Shown here in pieces: positions 46,762 through 58,037 of a stretch of DNA of 64,000 bases. The notes under the pieces were generated by a model, which saw only the letters and a list, made by a program, of their open reading frames with translations, made no database searches and was not told where the DNA came from. This DNA is from Diogma glabrata (taxonomy: Eukaryota; Arthropoda; Insecta; Diptera; Cylindrotomidae). How positions within the stretch are numbered: the stretch's first letter is position 1; every line of letters starts with the position of its first letter. Both the position numbers and the translations under genes were made by a program. The stretch is from assembly GCA_963693315.1 (NCBI GenBank), contig OY856187.1:426925748-426989747 (forward strand), given 5' to 3'.

Positions 46762-47640
46762 CACTTTTAATGATTTTGATGAACACATTAAATTTACAAT
46801 TGAACTAGAAAATAATAGTTGTTGGCATTTTCGGACACAAAAGTTATAAAGAATATCGATTTAACTTTGTCAACAAATTGGTATCACAAAGACACCTGGT
46901 CAGGCCGTTATTTGAATTATAAATCGTGGCTACCGCATAACTATAAAATTAACTCAATCAAAATTTTATGTGACAAAATAATTAAACTGTCAGATCATCG
47001 TTTTCGTAATGAAAATTTCGAACTTTTAGAGAACACTTTAACAAAAAATGGATATCTAAAAATGTTAATTCATAAAACAATTAATAGTATAATTTTTAAA
47101 CACATGCATGGCCAAGAAAACAGAAATGTAAGAGATGCAGATGAGAAATATATATCTTTACCATATGTAAAACATCTTTTTGGAAAAATACGAACACTTT
47201 TGAAAAATTACATCATTAAAACTGATTGTAGATCTAATCTTTCTTTAAATTTTCTTTTTTCTAATTCTAAGGATAAAGTCCCATTGGATCAACATTCTAA
47301 TTTAGTAAATAAAGTCGTTTGTTCTTGCTTGTCAGAATATGTTGGCAAATACAAACCAATATTAAGAAAAAGGATTAATGAACATATTAATGGATCTAAT
47401 AACAACTATTCTTCAGTCTCGAAAAGTGCCTTATCCGAACATATCAGGAATACCAAACATAAAATCTGCCTGTAAGACAATATTAAAATTCTTGCAAAAG
47501 AATCCAATTATCAAAAAAGAAAAATCATGGAGATGATATAATGATTAGAAAAAGTCAAAAAACAAACAAATCTATTAATATACAGAATGATTCGCATTAT
47601 CTTCAAAACGTTTACGATAACTTGTTATAATCTTTAAAGT
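46762..47640 (+). pseudogene. Penelope-like element, RT end plus GIY-YIG
   Basis: A first frame gives FDEHIKFTIELENN. After a slip near 46820 the open frame gives WYHKDTWSGRYLNYKSWLPH, KNGYLK and SLPYVKHLFGKIRTLLKN. This is the end of the reverse transcriptase of Penelope-like elements. NLVNKVVCSCLSEYVGKYKP then RKRINEHING is the start of the GIY-YIG endonuclease, with the expected C.C...YVGK and R.NEH; the usual first tyrosine seems replaced by Asn (VNK where VYK is usual). The frame stops at 47475, but similar sequence (NIKILAKESNYQKRKIMEM) follows. It is 5'-truncated and dead. Known elements of this class use RT plus GIY-YIG to insert. Confidence 0.85.
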
Positions 47641-47850
47641 AACTCATTATTTTCTTTTTTTTTTTAAATACAATTTTTGTCGTTATTTTTACTGTCATTA
47701 TAATTTTTTTCTTTGTTTATATAATTTCTATCTTTTTGTATTATTTGTAAATTTATTAATTTTTGAAAATGTTGGGAAACTCCAACGAAACATCAAATTA
47801 TTTAAAAAAAAAAATATAAAAGGGCTATATACCAAATAGAATAAAATCTT

Positions 47851-48091
<241 letters not shown>

Positions 48092-48344
48092 GGTGGCACT
48101 TATATATAAGGGCGATTTTTTAATTGATGTTTTGGCTTAGCGCCGGCTGCAATTTTGTTCATTTGGGTAGTTTAAAGATCCTGACAAAGTTTCATAATTC
48201 TAGTACAATTTTAACACGTGGCGACTTTGATTCTTAATTTGTTTGATTCTTAATTTACATTTTGTTTTAAGACTAATATATGTTATTGTTTTTAATTAAT
48301 GCTCTACATTCATCACCAAAATGTTAAAGGTGACAATTTATAGT

Positions 48345-48690
48345 TTATTTTATTTTTTTTTTTGCCGAATATATTCCATATATGAACGGACGCTGTCACA
48401 ACAAGTGTTTGTCATCTGTAATAATTACATTAATTCACTCAATTTTATGGCCGAGTTTCACTTGTAGACTTAATTTAATCGATGGGTCTATATGGGTAAT
48501 CAGCCTATTGGTTTTTCCAATTTATCAAGTATATTAGATGACCATCGATTAACTGGAAAACTGATGTGTTGATGGTTGTTAATGTTTTGCTTCAAAACAC
48601 TTTGACCAAGATGGGATTCGAATCTGGGTCCTGCAAATTCAAAGTCCAACGTGTTACCACTAGGCCACGCAACACACAAATTTAGTTGTT
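48345..48690 (-). mobile_element. tRNA-derived SINE
   Basis: On the - strand a tRNA-like head at about 48605-48680 has an A box TGGCCTAGTGG and a B box GATTCGAATCC at good spacing, with an anticodon-loop-like CTTTGAA resembling tRNA-Gln. The acceptor arms do not pair, so it is not a tRNA gene. A unique body follows, and the 3' end CGTTCATATATGGAATATAT, TCGGC runs into an A-rich tail near 48345. Confidence 0.75.
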
Positions 48691-51140
48691 TAAAAACAAA
48701 TTATAATTAAGAAAGAGATTCGCTGTTCTTTCTTTTGCACAAACAAGTCAGAGCCAAAGTTTATTATAAACTATTTTAACAAAAGTTCGATCACTAAATG
48801 CATATTTATTTGAGAAATTGGATATCCAAAAAGCACTGTTTCCAAATATAGAATCCTAAAATATTCAAAATATTATTAAACAATGAACTTTCACAAAATA
48901 AAAGCAATTGTTTAAACAAAACAACAAGTAAACAACACAACATAAAAATTTCAAATATTTATTTCAAATTGGGTTGCGATTCGATTGTTTTTATTAACAG
49001 GAGAAATTTACAACAATCGAAACTGATAAATTTTTAATTATTTGGACACCGTAAAAATTTTTATTCATCATCCCAAATTATCAATAATTTTGTTGTCTTT
49101 GGAATCGTTCAAAAAGTTTTAGGTAGTTATAAAATCAGTTGACATCTTAGTGGTATACATAGCGTATTAAATATTAGATTACACCCTACGAGTTGTTCTA
49201 AGGCCTGTGGACGAAGCAAAATAATGTTACAGCAAAATTAAACTATCAACAATATTATATCTTCATTTGCATTTGTTGATTATTAAATAAATATATTGGG
49301 TGATAAAATCAAAACATAAATATATTTGGTTTTGGTTTCCAGGTTATTGTAATTTAATTATTTCTATAATTTATCTATCAAACATGTTATTGCTAACAAC
49401 GTTCGTAATTTTGTAACTTTTATTTTTTACTCATTAAACGTAAACGCTCATCTCTGATAAAATAGTACATTATATATAACAAGGTTGAGAAGTAAGCTAT
49501 TATTGACCGATAACTTTTAGATCCTGAGGCGCGTAGCGCCGAGGGATATAATGTTCGAGGTCTATATTAGTCTTCTCAACCGAGGTATATATAGAAATTT
49601 TTTAACTACTAACACTAATTATCATATTTGCTGTGATTAGATTTTGATATTAGTCATTTTCCATCTCATTTTTTAAATATCTTAAAATATCAAGTAGCCT
49701 GTAAGTTTAGTTTCATACAAATAAAACGAAACAAAGGAATGCAATTATTATTTGTTTGTGTTTTAGGTAGATTTCATATAAAAATCTACCTATTGCAACG
49801 TGCTTCATCTCGGAATTTCGGAAAAACTTTGGTGCCAATCGACTATAAATGATAAGCGGAGACGGAAAATCAAAATAAAACAAAAATTATATATATATAT
49901 ATATATGGGTGATTCTCCAAAAAGGGTACATTCTTATGTCCAAGAAATTTTTCTTATGTAAATAATTGTAAGAATTCTGTGTATGCTAGTGAAAATTGCA
50001 ACGTGTTTCTAAGAGAATTAAGCAACAGTATAAAAGAAGCAATTTAATTTTATTTTTATTGAAAAATATGTCCTCGGAACCTGATAAATCACGTCTGTGG
50101 ACTGTCCCAAGACTGAAGTTTTAAAATAATAAGATCCAAAATCAAAATAATAATTACATTGAAAATAAAAAATATACTGTGAACAGTGAAATAAATAAAG
50201 AACTTTTTTTGGTTTTAGGTTAAGGTTATTTATTGGCCGTTGAACGAGTTTGCTAGGCTGTAAAACGTAGTTTTATCGCGGACCCGTCCGGTTTGTATTT
50301 TGTGTTTTGTTTAATATATAAACGCTGTAGTTTTGTGTCTGCTAGGTCAGTGAAACATCTCGAAGAGTTACTGTGCGCAAGAGGCTCTGCTGTGGCAGAT
50401 TTTAATGTCGGTTGCCGTTGAACAGAGCATCTTGGGTTCATGCGTGGGTCCTCATCAATGTGGTCCAACAGTACAGCTGCTTCCGCAGTACACGTAGACC
50501 ACAGCTAAAAGCTGTTGCCCGTCATCGAGAGAAACCATTATTCCTGAACTCCTAATACTCCTTCCCTATCCTAAATTCCTTGGTCAAACCTTATGTTCGA
50601 CACTGGAGTGACAACGCTGAAAAGTTGTAATCATATTTTTATTGTTTTTAGTTTTCGGTATCGTTCTATCTTAAAATTGTTTTGTTCTTATTTCTGGATC
50701 AGTCAACCACCCCGAGTTCTAAATGAACTAGACCTACTTTATTTTAGTTACATTTCTCAAAGTACCATTGTAGATTTTAGATGTTGAAAATTTTTGGTAC
50801 ATGAATTGGAACTCTCTTGTATATATTTTGTTGCGTAATTCTTATCGTTTACCAATCTTCTGTTTGGTCCAGAGCTGCCTTTAGATGTTATTGCTTGCCT
50901 GGCTTTTCCGTAAACCATGTTCGCTCACAATATAGGTTTAAGTTTTCATTTATTTTAAAGTAAATTTTAATTTCTGGATAATTTTGTAGTTTAATGGATA
51001 TATTTTTATTTTGGTCATCATAAAATTATGTATTTAATAATAATTTTGGATTTCTTTTAGATAAGTGCTTTACAAAATTTTCTTGCGTTTTATTATAATC
51101 AATAAGGGAATAATTAATAAATCAATAAATGGTTCATATT
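48691..51140. other. AT-rich interval, no gene seen
   Basis: A small imperfect inverted pair (GGTTGAGAAG at about 49483 and CTTCTCAACC at about 49572) flanks a GCGCGTAGCGC word. TAGGTAGATTT / AAATCTACCTA form a hairpin at 49766-49794. A pyrimidine stretch TTGGATTTCTTTTAG at 51046-51060 could be the splice acceptor of the env gene. Confidence 0.5.
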
Positions 51141-51220
51141 TTGGGATGAGGCAACCAGTCATCGTAGTGCGAAGCATCCCAGCTTTAGCAGGCACATCAA
51201 CCCAAACCAGCCCCAGGGGT

Positions 51221-52341
51221 ATGGTTGTGGGTTGGAAACGTTGGGTTGTGGTTCTTGTTTGTATTCTACTCAATGTGTGTGGTGGTTTTGGCAGATACAA
51301 CGTTCAATCAGGCCTAACATTATTGTATACGAATCCACACTGGAATCTTGGGGTAAAACGATGCGGGCGACTCTCTTGGATCCCGCTGGGATTTTATTGA
51401 GTGACAATACCTACCGATTCACCCCTAATAACAATAAGGCTAATTTAATAGATGGGCAGTTGACTGGAATTGAGATGCCTATCATATTATCCAGTTTTAG
51501 CTATGATCAAATCCACATCCCTAACACGCTGGTTAAGAATGGTAGCGATATCACCCATATAACTGTTTCTGCTCTTAATTTACCAGTCATCTGGTTCATC
51601 GGGGAATACCAGATCAGCTTGACTGAACCAAGTGAGATATATCCAACGTTTGCGGTTAGCTGCGTGTCCATGGGGTGCATTACCAGATGTACCTCGCCAG
51701 AACAGGCCCTACATAGATTCGCCAACTCTACCAAACCCCACGTTCAGGCCATACTCACGAATATTATGCACAATGACGGAAGGATGATAACTAGTAGCCG
51801 AACACGGGGCATATTGCGGATTGATATAGGTAACGTGGACCTCACCAGTTTGTACATAGTTCGACCCTTCTGCAAAATCAACATAGTATACACTTATGGA
51901 TGCATTGGCTGCTCCATGCCACCTTACATAATTGTGCAGGCCACTGAGATCAAAAGTACAGGGAATGTGGAGTATGTAAGCAAATGTACCATGACGCAAT
52001 CCACCTTCCAATGCAATATTAATCGGTACATAATGTATTTGGATGGCGTCCCTGAGTACTGTCAGGTGGATGTACCCACCTTGAATGCTAGTTTTTCATT
52101 TAAGGTGGAATATAAATATACTGGTAACTTGGTGAGACTGGGTCTGAACACCTTCACCGCGGAAAATAGTTGGGTTGACACTGTCAAAGCGGCTATTTAT
52201 AACCCTAATTTTATCAATAAGTTGGGTATTGGTATTATCTCTTCTACTTTGATCACTACTGGTATGGTGGCGTTTGTCAAAATTGTTACATACATTATTG
52301 TTAATAGGCGGACGAGAGAGGTTGCGGCTAGCACAGCTTAG
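51221..52341 (+). pseudogene. Class-II-like retroelement envelope glycoprotein
   Basis: A first frame beginning at the ATG at 51146 or 51221 has a signal-peptide-like core (WVVVLVCILLNVCGG) and ends at a stop near 51400. The main frame, 51232-52341, carries the rest, so one indel probably lies between about 51290 and 51350. The ectodomain is Cys-rich, with paired CIGCSM, CTMTQSTFQC and YCQVDVPTLNASF blocks. Near the C-terminus a membrane segment (about 345-360) is followed by a basic tail. The cysteine pattern recalls the phlebovirus-like class II fusion proteins that some insect and nematode LTR elements carry as env; this is my family-level judgement. A retroviral-type env would mediate cell entry; this one is interrupted and lies upstream of gag. 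Confidence 0.6.
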
Positions 52342-52800
52342 TACCCGATGTTCTTTAATCTCATATGTGTCCCTCTCCCCTCTCCTTTCCTTCTTTCTTT
52401 TTCCCCTGCTCCTATCCACGCATTTAGAAATGTCTAGGTTACTAGCCTTTTTAATCACTATATCTGAAAACTCTTCGGATTAGATTGCATTTTATTCATG
52501 TTTTTTTTTCTGCTTTCAGTTTCAATACGTCACCTGGTTTCACCGGTACCCAGTCTTATCATCCATATACATTAATTTTAGTTTAGTCCATAACATTATT
52601 CAAATTAAGTCTATTCCTTTTTATCAGTGTTTTTTTGTTGAAAATTAAGAAGTAAAGAAAAGAAAAGGGGAAGAAAATAAACCGAAGCCAAAACGATCCA
52701 ACTGATCAAGCATTCGCCCTCTGTAACCCTTTAACCACATTACAATCTGAATACCTAGCGGCTTTTTCAGTGTATCAGCGCCCAACTCTAAGTATACTTA
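52342..52800 (+). other. Non-coding stretch between env and gag
   Basis: It contains a pyrimidine-rich tract (about 52365-52405) and a purine-rich run AAGAAAAGAAAAGGGGAAGA (about 52657-52676), a candidate polypurine tract. It may hold LTR or leader sequence, but I found no matching second LTR downstream of 58932. Confidence 0.45.
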
Positions 52801-52858
52801 TTGAGTGGTGCCGGTGGTCTCCAAGAACAGGGAAAAATTGTATTCGGCAACTGGCATC

Positions 52859-53030
52859 ATGGATCCGCGTCTCTTGGAACGGGATGAATTCAAGGTGGAA
52901 TGCGATCTCCGTTACATTCGTTGGTTGATTTCAGTCCAAATCCCGTTGTTGCAGGAACGACTTGCACAAGAGGCCAAAGATCCGGCTGAGGAGCCCAGAG
53001 AAGCTCACGAAAATGCGCGTAAGAACCCTA
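52859..53030 (+). pseudogene. Ty3/gypsy gag, N-terminal part
   Basis: An ATG at 52859 opens MDPRLLERDEFKVECDLRY, the usual style of insect Ty3/gypsy gag N-termini, followed by an acidic stretch ending near REAHENARK. The frame is open upstream from a GTG at 52805, but ATG is the better start. At about 53030 the sequence changes to a LINE; gag resumes near 54113. Gag would form the particle shell. Confidence 0.7.
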
Positions 53031-54105
53031 AACATATCACGTACATATCAATAGAATAGAAGCTGTCCAACGCAGATTTGTGCGTTTTGCACTTAGAGGT
53101 CTTCCTTGGGCTGATCCATACAACTTGCCTCCATATCTGGATCGACTTAGTCTTCTTGGTATGCACAGTCTGCAGAAACGTCGTGAAATGGCTGACGTTG
53201 TTTTTGTCCATCAAATTTTGGCTGGTGCAGTTAATTCCTCAATTTTAGAATCCATAAACATTAATATTAATTATCGCGCAACCAGGTATGTTTCTTTATT
53301 CAGAATTGATTTCCATCGCACAGATTATGGTAGAAATGAGCCTATCACAAGAATGCTACAGAACGCGAATAAAAATGCTCAAAGCTTCGATTTCCATCAC
53401 AGTAAATATAAGTTAAAACAGTTACTTTATTCGAATCAATGATAACTGATAACTCGACAAGTGCTCTCTGCATGATATCTTTTTATTATCTTATAATTTT
53501 AATATTTTACTTTTTAATTTTTAACTAATGACGCGCAATCAAATCGATTGTAAGCTCATTTTAATGTGTTTTCATGTTTTGTCTTATGTGGACTTCATAG
53601 GAAAATCTACCTATTTTTAAGTTTTATTTTTATTCTTAAAGTTAACAGCAAGAGCCATACGCTAAATAAAATACTTCCCTTTTTTGTTTTTGACTATTGC
53701 TTTTTTTTGTTTTTGCATGATTTTTGTATTTTTTTTTTTTTTTTAAGTGCCTTTGTGCCTTTGTGTTTATAAACGGGTTTTTTTTCTTTACACGTCTGCG
53801 TATTTTATTTTATCCTTTCTACTTGTATTAAGTATTGTGACTTCTTTGCATGTTGTTCGCTTCCGTCCTACTACACTACAACCGAGCTTTGTCTGTGACA
53901 AGGTGAATTCATAGTAGCGATATGAAATTATTCCAATCATGTATATATGTATGTATTTTTACACGTTGTGTATTTATACATGGATATTTATATGGTTGAT
54001 AGGCTCTTATTATGTAATTAAATATGACATAATTAGAGCTGGAAGTGTGAGCAAGCGCTGTTAAGTCTGTTGTATGTAAACGGGAAGTTGAGCTTTGTGT
54101 CTCCA
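53031..54105 (+). mobile_element. 5'-truncated LINE inserted in gag
   Basis: The coding end gives RIEAVQRRFVRFALRGLPW, LPPYLDRLSLLGMHSLQKRR and RIDFHRTDYGRNEPI, typical of the LINE C-terminus after the polymerase. It stops at 53440-53442. A 3' UTR of about 650 bp, with T-rich tracts, follows until gag resumes. The boundary is approximate and I could not identify a target duplication. It is a different LINE family from 28381. Confidence 0.82.
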
Positions 54106-54112
54106 AACTTAG

Positions 54113-55377
54113 GAGTATCCGGACGGACCTGTTAGAAAAATTGAGCCCAAAGATGACGACCGTGCCCAAGTTTTGGAGATCGTAGAATCAAGGCTTAGAC
54201 ACTTGTTGAAACGTTTGGAACGTATCAGTAGTTGTGCCGTGGTCGCGACCCTGGTTGAACAACCGTTAGACGCCTGTCGGAAACTGCAGTTAGCTGCCAT
54301 AGAACTTCGCAACGGGTGGAAGACTTTAGATGAGTCAGTAACAGATGTGCAAAAAATCGAGCTACCAGTCGCCGTGAGGGAAAGCTCCCCTGTGTTGCCC
54401 AATATTCTAGCGTAGAACAATCTACTCCACAACCCGGGCCCTCATCACACGAAGCACCCCAGGAGGAGATCTCCAGAATACAGCATTCTGATTCACCCAA
54501 TGCAGCAACTCCACCAAATTTGATACTACTGCAGGAAGAATTGGAGTAACTTAGACTTGAAGTGAGTCGTCGTAAGAAAGAGGGTGAAAGTCCATCATCC
54601 CCTCACATATACGAGCGCCTTCGACAACTCGACGATCACTTGATCCAAATGATTGACAAAGGTGTCACCGCTCAAAGCAGGTACAATGATCGAACATCAT
54701 TGCCTTCCAGGTTAGATTCTAACCGGCCTTGTTCCGACAGTGATTTAAATTATCATCCAAAAACCCAAACGGAGGCAAACCCTCACCCAGTCAAATCCTG
54801 GTCGGGTCCTGCTGGATATCGCTCTGTCAATAAGATCCCTGTTCATAAGTGGAACATTTCATTCAATGGATCCACCTCAGGAATGGCCGTTGAAAGGTTC
54901 ATCTTCCAGGTTGAACACTTAGCGTATTCTCATAGGATTCCACTTGATCAACTAGTTGATGATTGTGGTTTCCTATTGAATGGCACCACCAAGGACTTTT
55001 ACTGGGTGTACTTGGAACGTTCCTGTTGCCAATCCTGGGACCAGCTCCGACAGGCATTGCTTGATCGATTTCAAGATCGTCGCACTGATACGGATATAAA
55101 ACTTTCTCTTGAAAGCTGAAAACAAAAACCTCGCGAAGGATTTTTGGAATTCTATAATGATCTCCTAAGCATGTCGCTAGCACTTAAGGTTGCCCTTCGA
55201 GATGGCGAACTGATGAACATTGTAAAACGTAACATGCGGCCAGGATTACAAGCCGAACTAGCCGGAGAAGAATTTTCGCAAATAAATTTACTTATCCAGA
55301 AGTGCGTGGCTAAAGAGGACACCTGGAGTCGTATAGGATATCATCCAGAAAGTTTTTTGGGGAACGGCGTCGTATAA
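54113..55377 (+). pseudogene. Ty3/gypsy gag, capsid region, broken
   Basis: The frame resumes at KIEPKDDDRAQVLEIVESR (about 54135-54190) and ends at a stop at 54413-54415. A slip and a stop near 54548 come before SRRKKEGESPSSPHIYERLR. The capsid-type core reads PVHKWNISFNGSTSGMAVE and RFIFQVEHLAYSHRIP (about 54838-54946), DFYWVYLERSCCQSWDQLRQ and LLDRFQDRR, matching retrotransposon gag domains. Another stop at 55117-55119 separates LSMSLALKVALRDGELMNIV and GLQAELAGEEF. At least three lesions plus the LINE show inactivation. Confidence 0.82.
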
Positions 55378-55460
55378 GTGAGCTCTATTCCGATAGGGAG
55401 TCCATCATATTTCCTGAGCCAGAACATGGAACAAACCGAGTTCGTTTTGAGAACGCAAAT

Positions 55461-55799
55461 GTGTCTGCATTGCAACGCCCGGTCAGACCCTATACTCCTC
55501 CACCACCGATAGCCCCCAACGAATACAAATGTTGGAATTGTCAAGCTGGTGGCCACATGTTTTATAATTGTCCACAAACACGGCAAGGTATGTTCTGTTT
55601 TGGTTGTGGAAAACCAGAAGTCGCGAAGCCTAACTGTGCCACCTGTTCGGGAAAAGCGAGAGGGGAGATGAGTGGAGCGTCTCATCTCCCGAAATCCCAC
55701 TCCAGCTCCCCTCCTCCCACAACCGAAGCAAGTGCGAACACCGACCCAGAGCTCTATCGTCGGCAGCCCAAGGGATGGAACTTCCCACCCCTCGGTTAA
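55461..55799 (+). pseudogene. Gag nucleocapsid with zinc knuckles
   Basis: CWNCQAGGHMFYNC at about 55531-55572 is a perfect CX2CX4HX4C knuckle. CFGCGKPEVAKPNC at about 55594-55635 has the same spacing, but the histidine position holds another residue, so the second knuckle is damaged or unusual. A Pro-rich tail follows. The domain would bind the element's RNA. It lies in a new frame relative to the capsid part. Confidence 0.82.
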
Positions 55800-55929
55800 C
55801 CACTCCCACAGAACCCCCGCTCTAGTCAACATCCCCTTCCTCACGATCCTCTCGGCGTAAAGCACTGTATTTTAAACAACGAAAAACACAAAAATTGTTG
55901 GTGACTGCATCTATTTTAAACCTCACCCC

Positions 55930-56270
55930 GGAGACGATAGGCCATACGCCGACGTGCAAATTGCCGGAATAGCTTTCAGAGGCTAACTTGACAGTGGGGC
56001 GAATATGACGGTGCTTGGAAGTGGTGCGTTAAAGTTTCTTGAAGACACTGGATTGAGATTATGCGGAACTCCCACCTTTATCTCAACAGCATGTGGATCT
56101 CAACGGCAAATAATCGGTCGTATTCGTACCCTAGTTGAATTCGATGGCAAGTCTCGAATCATGTCAATTTATCTCGCACCCAGCTTGCAACAAAATTATA
56201 CCTTGAAATTGATTTTTGGAAAAACTTTGGGATTCAACCCCACCTTGTATGCGAAGTCTCCCCTATCGAA
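55930..56270 (+). pseudogene. Retroviral-type aspartic protease, nonsense mutation
   Basis: The frame reads PHPGDDRPYADVQIAG, then a TAA at 55984-55986 two codons before the active-site LDSGANMTVLGSG. IYLAPSLQQNYTLKLIFGK precedes the polymerase. DSG is the catalytic motif that cleaves the Gag-Pol polyprotein. The stop makes it inactive. The following reverse transcriptase is in another frame, so an indel lies near 56250-56280. Confidence 0.8.
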
Positions 56271-56279
56271 GCGCCCTCA

Positions 56280-57428
56280 ATGGCTTCTAATCAGCACCTA
56301 TTGACTCGATCGCAACAACAGCAACTCGATGGAGTGGTTCATCAGTTTCCTTGTTCTAAGCGGCTTGGTCTTGGTCGTACGTCCCTCGTCACGCATTCTA
56401 TAGACACTGGAGATACTACTCCAGTGAAACAAGATTATTATGCGGTGTCCCCCGCAGTACAGGTTGAGATGTATCAAGAGCTTGACCGCATGCTGGAACT
56501 CGGTGTTGTCGAAGAAAGCAGCAGTTCATGGAGTTCTCCTATGGCCTTGGTTCGGAAGGCCAACGGTAAAGCCCGTCTATGTCTAGACGCACGTAAATTA
56601 AATGAGGTTACCCGAAAAGATGCATATCCGCTTCCTATAATTGACAGCCTGCTCAGCCGGTTGGGAGAGACTCAATACATTTCAAGCATTGACCTGGAAG
56701 ATGCGTTTTGGCAAATTCCACATGATTCCGCCTCTCGAGACAAAACTGCCTTCACTGTACCAGGACGACCATTGTACCAGTTTACTGTTATGCCATTCGG
56801 TTTGTGCAATGCCCCTCAAACCTTATGCCGGTTAATGCACAAAGTAATTCCCCATCAACTTCACGATCGAGTATTTGTGTATCTCGATAACCTGCTGGTA
56901 ACCTCTTCAACGCTTGAGGAGCACCTTCTCCTGCTCTCTGACGTGGCAGCGCGACTTAAAGGTGCAGGTCTCACCATCAATGTAGAGAAATCCAAATTCC
57001 TCCTTAACGAGATCGAGTATCTGGGGTATGTGGTTGGCCATGGCGTGCTACGTGTCAACCAAAACAAAGTCAAAGTCATCATCGATTTTCCTGTTCCCAA
57101 AACCGTGAAACAAGTCAGACGCTTCCTAGGCATTACTGGTAGGTATATACGTTTTATTGCTAATTACTCTACCTTATCTGCCAGCCTAACCGAGTTGCTG
57201 AAGAAAGACCGCAAATTTCTTTGGACTACGGATACACAGAAAAGTTTCGACTCACTAAAAAATTCGTTGGTTACAGCCCCAGTTCTCGTCAACCCTGATT
57301 TTACTCGTCGTTTTTATATCCAATGTGATGCTAGCTCTACAGGGATAGGCAGTGTGCTATTTCAAAAATTTGACGACGGAACGGAACACCCTTTGGCATT
57401 TATGTCACACAAACTCAATTCGGCCTAA
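56280..57428 (+). pseudogene. Ty3/gypsy reverse transcriptase, YLDN box
   Basis: A 382-residue frame: WSSPMALVRKANGKARLCLD, ISSIDLEDAFWQIPHD (palm aspartate present), FTVMPFGLCNAPQTLCRLMH, then VFVYLDNLLVTSSTLEEHL in place of the expected Y-x-D-D box. NLLV is encoded GAT AAC, consistent with one G-to-A change of the second aspartate, which is essential. FLGITGRYIRFIANYS is the conserved connection. RNase H starts at FYIQCDASSTGIGSVLFQ, and the frame ends at a TAA where Gln is usual (57426-57428). Enzymatically dead. Confidence 0.88.
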
Positions 57429-58037
57429 CAGAATTATAGTGTCACTGAACTGGAATGTCTTGCAGCAGTTCTCGCCGTTAAGAAATTCAGGGCTTATGTA
57501 GAAGGACATCCGTTTACCATCATCACGGATCACTCGAGTTTAAAGTGGCTTATGTCTTTGGAAGACCTATCGGGTAGACTGACCAGATGGAGTCTTAAGC
57601 TGCAAGCTTATGATTTTAATATTGAATACTGCAAGGGAACCCAGTACATCGTTGCCGACTCTCTATCCCGGCTTAATGCTGACGAGATTGATAGTTCAGT
57701 GAAAGATGACCAGGATGTCGTGATGAATTTGGATCTTTCCTCCGAACATTTTAAGGACCCAGAGTACCTAGCGCTACGACCCCACGCAGATTCTAATGTC
57801 CGAGAGGTGGATGGTCGTATTGACATACAAACTAACATTGGATTGAAACACCTGGACAAAGATGAACACTGGCGGCTCTTGGTCCCCATTCCAATGCGAA
57901 ATTCTCTGATCTATCAAGCCCATAATCCTCCTCTTTCGGCTCACCTAGGTGCAGCCAAAGTCACAGATAAACTACGGCGTATGTTTTTTTGCCATCTTTG
58001 GCTCGAGACGGAACTGTCAGTCATGTCGGATGAATAA
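57429..58037 (+). pseudogene. RNase H end and integrase zinc region
   Basis: After the stop the same frame continues with NYSVTELECLAAVLAVKKF, TIITDHSSLKWLMSL and QYIVADSLSRLN, the RNase H C-terminal half. Then H..H of the HHCC zinc finger appears in QAHNPPLSAHLGAAKVTDKL (about 57918-57977). A frameshift follows before the two cysteines, which are read in the next frame (CQSCRMNKC). Confidence 0.83.

Noticed and set aside
48600..48680. tRNA-Gln gene on the - strand
   Set aside because: The boxes fit, but acceptor arms do not pair and a SINE body follows, so it was called a SINE.
51507..52011. Antisense open frames over the env gene
   Set aside because: Shadows of the better supported + strand frame.
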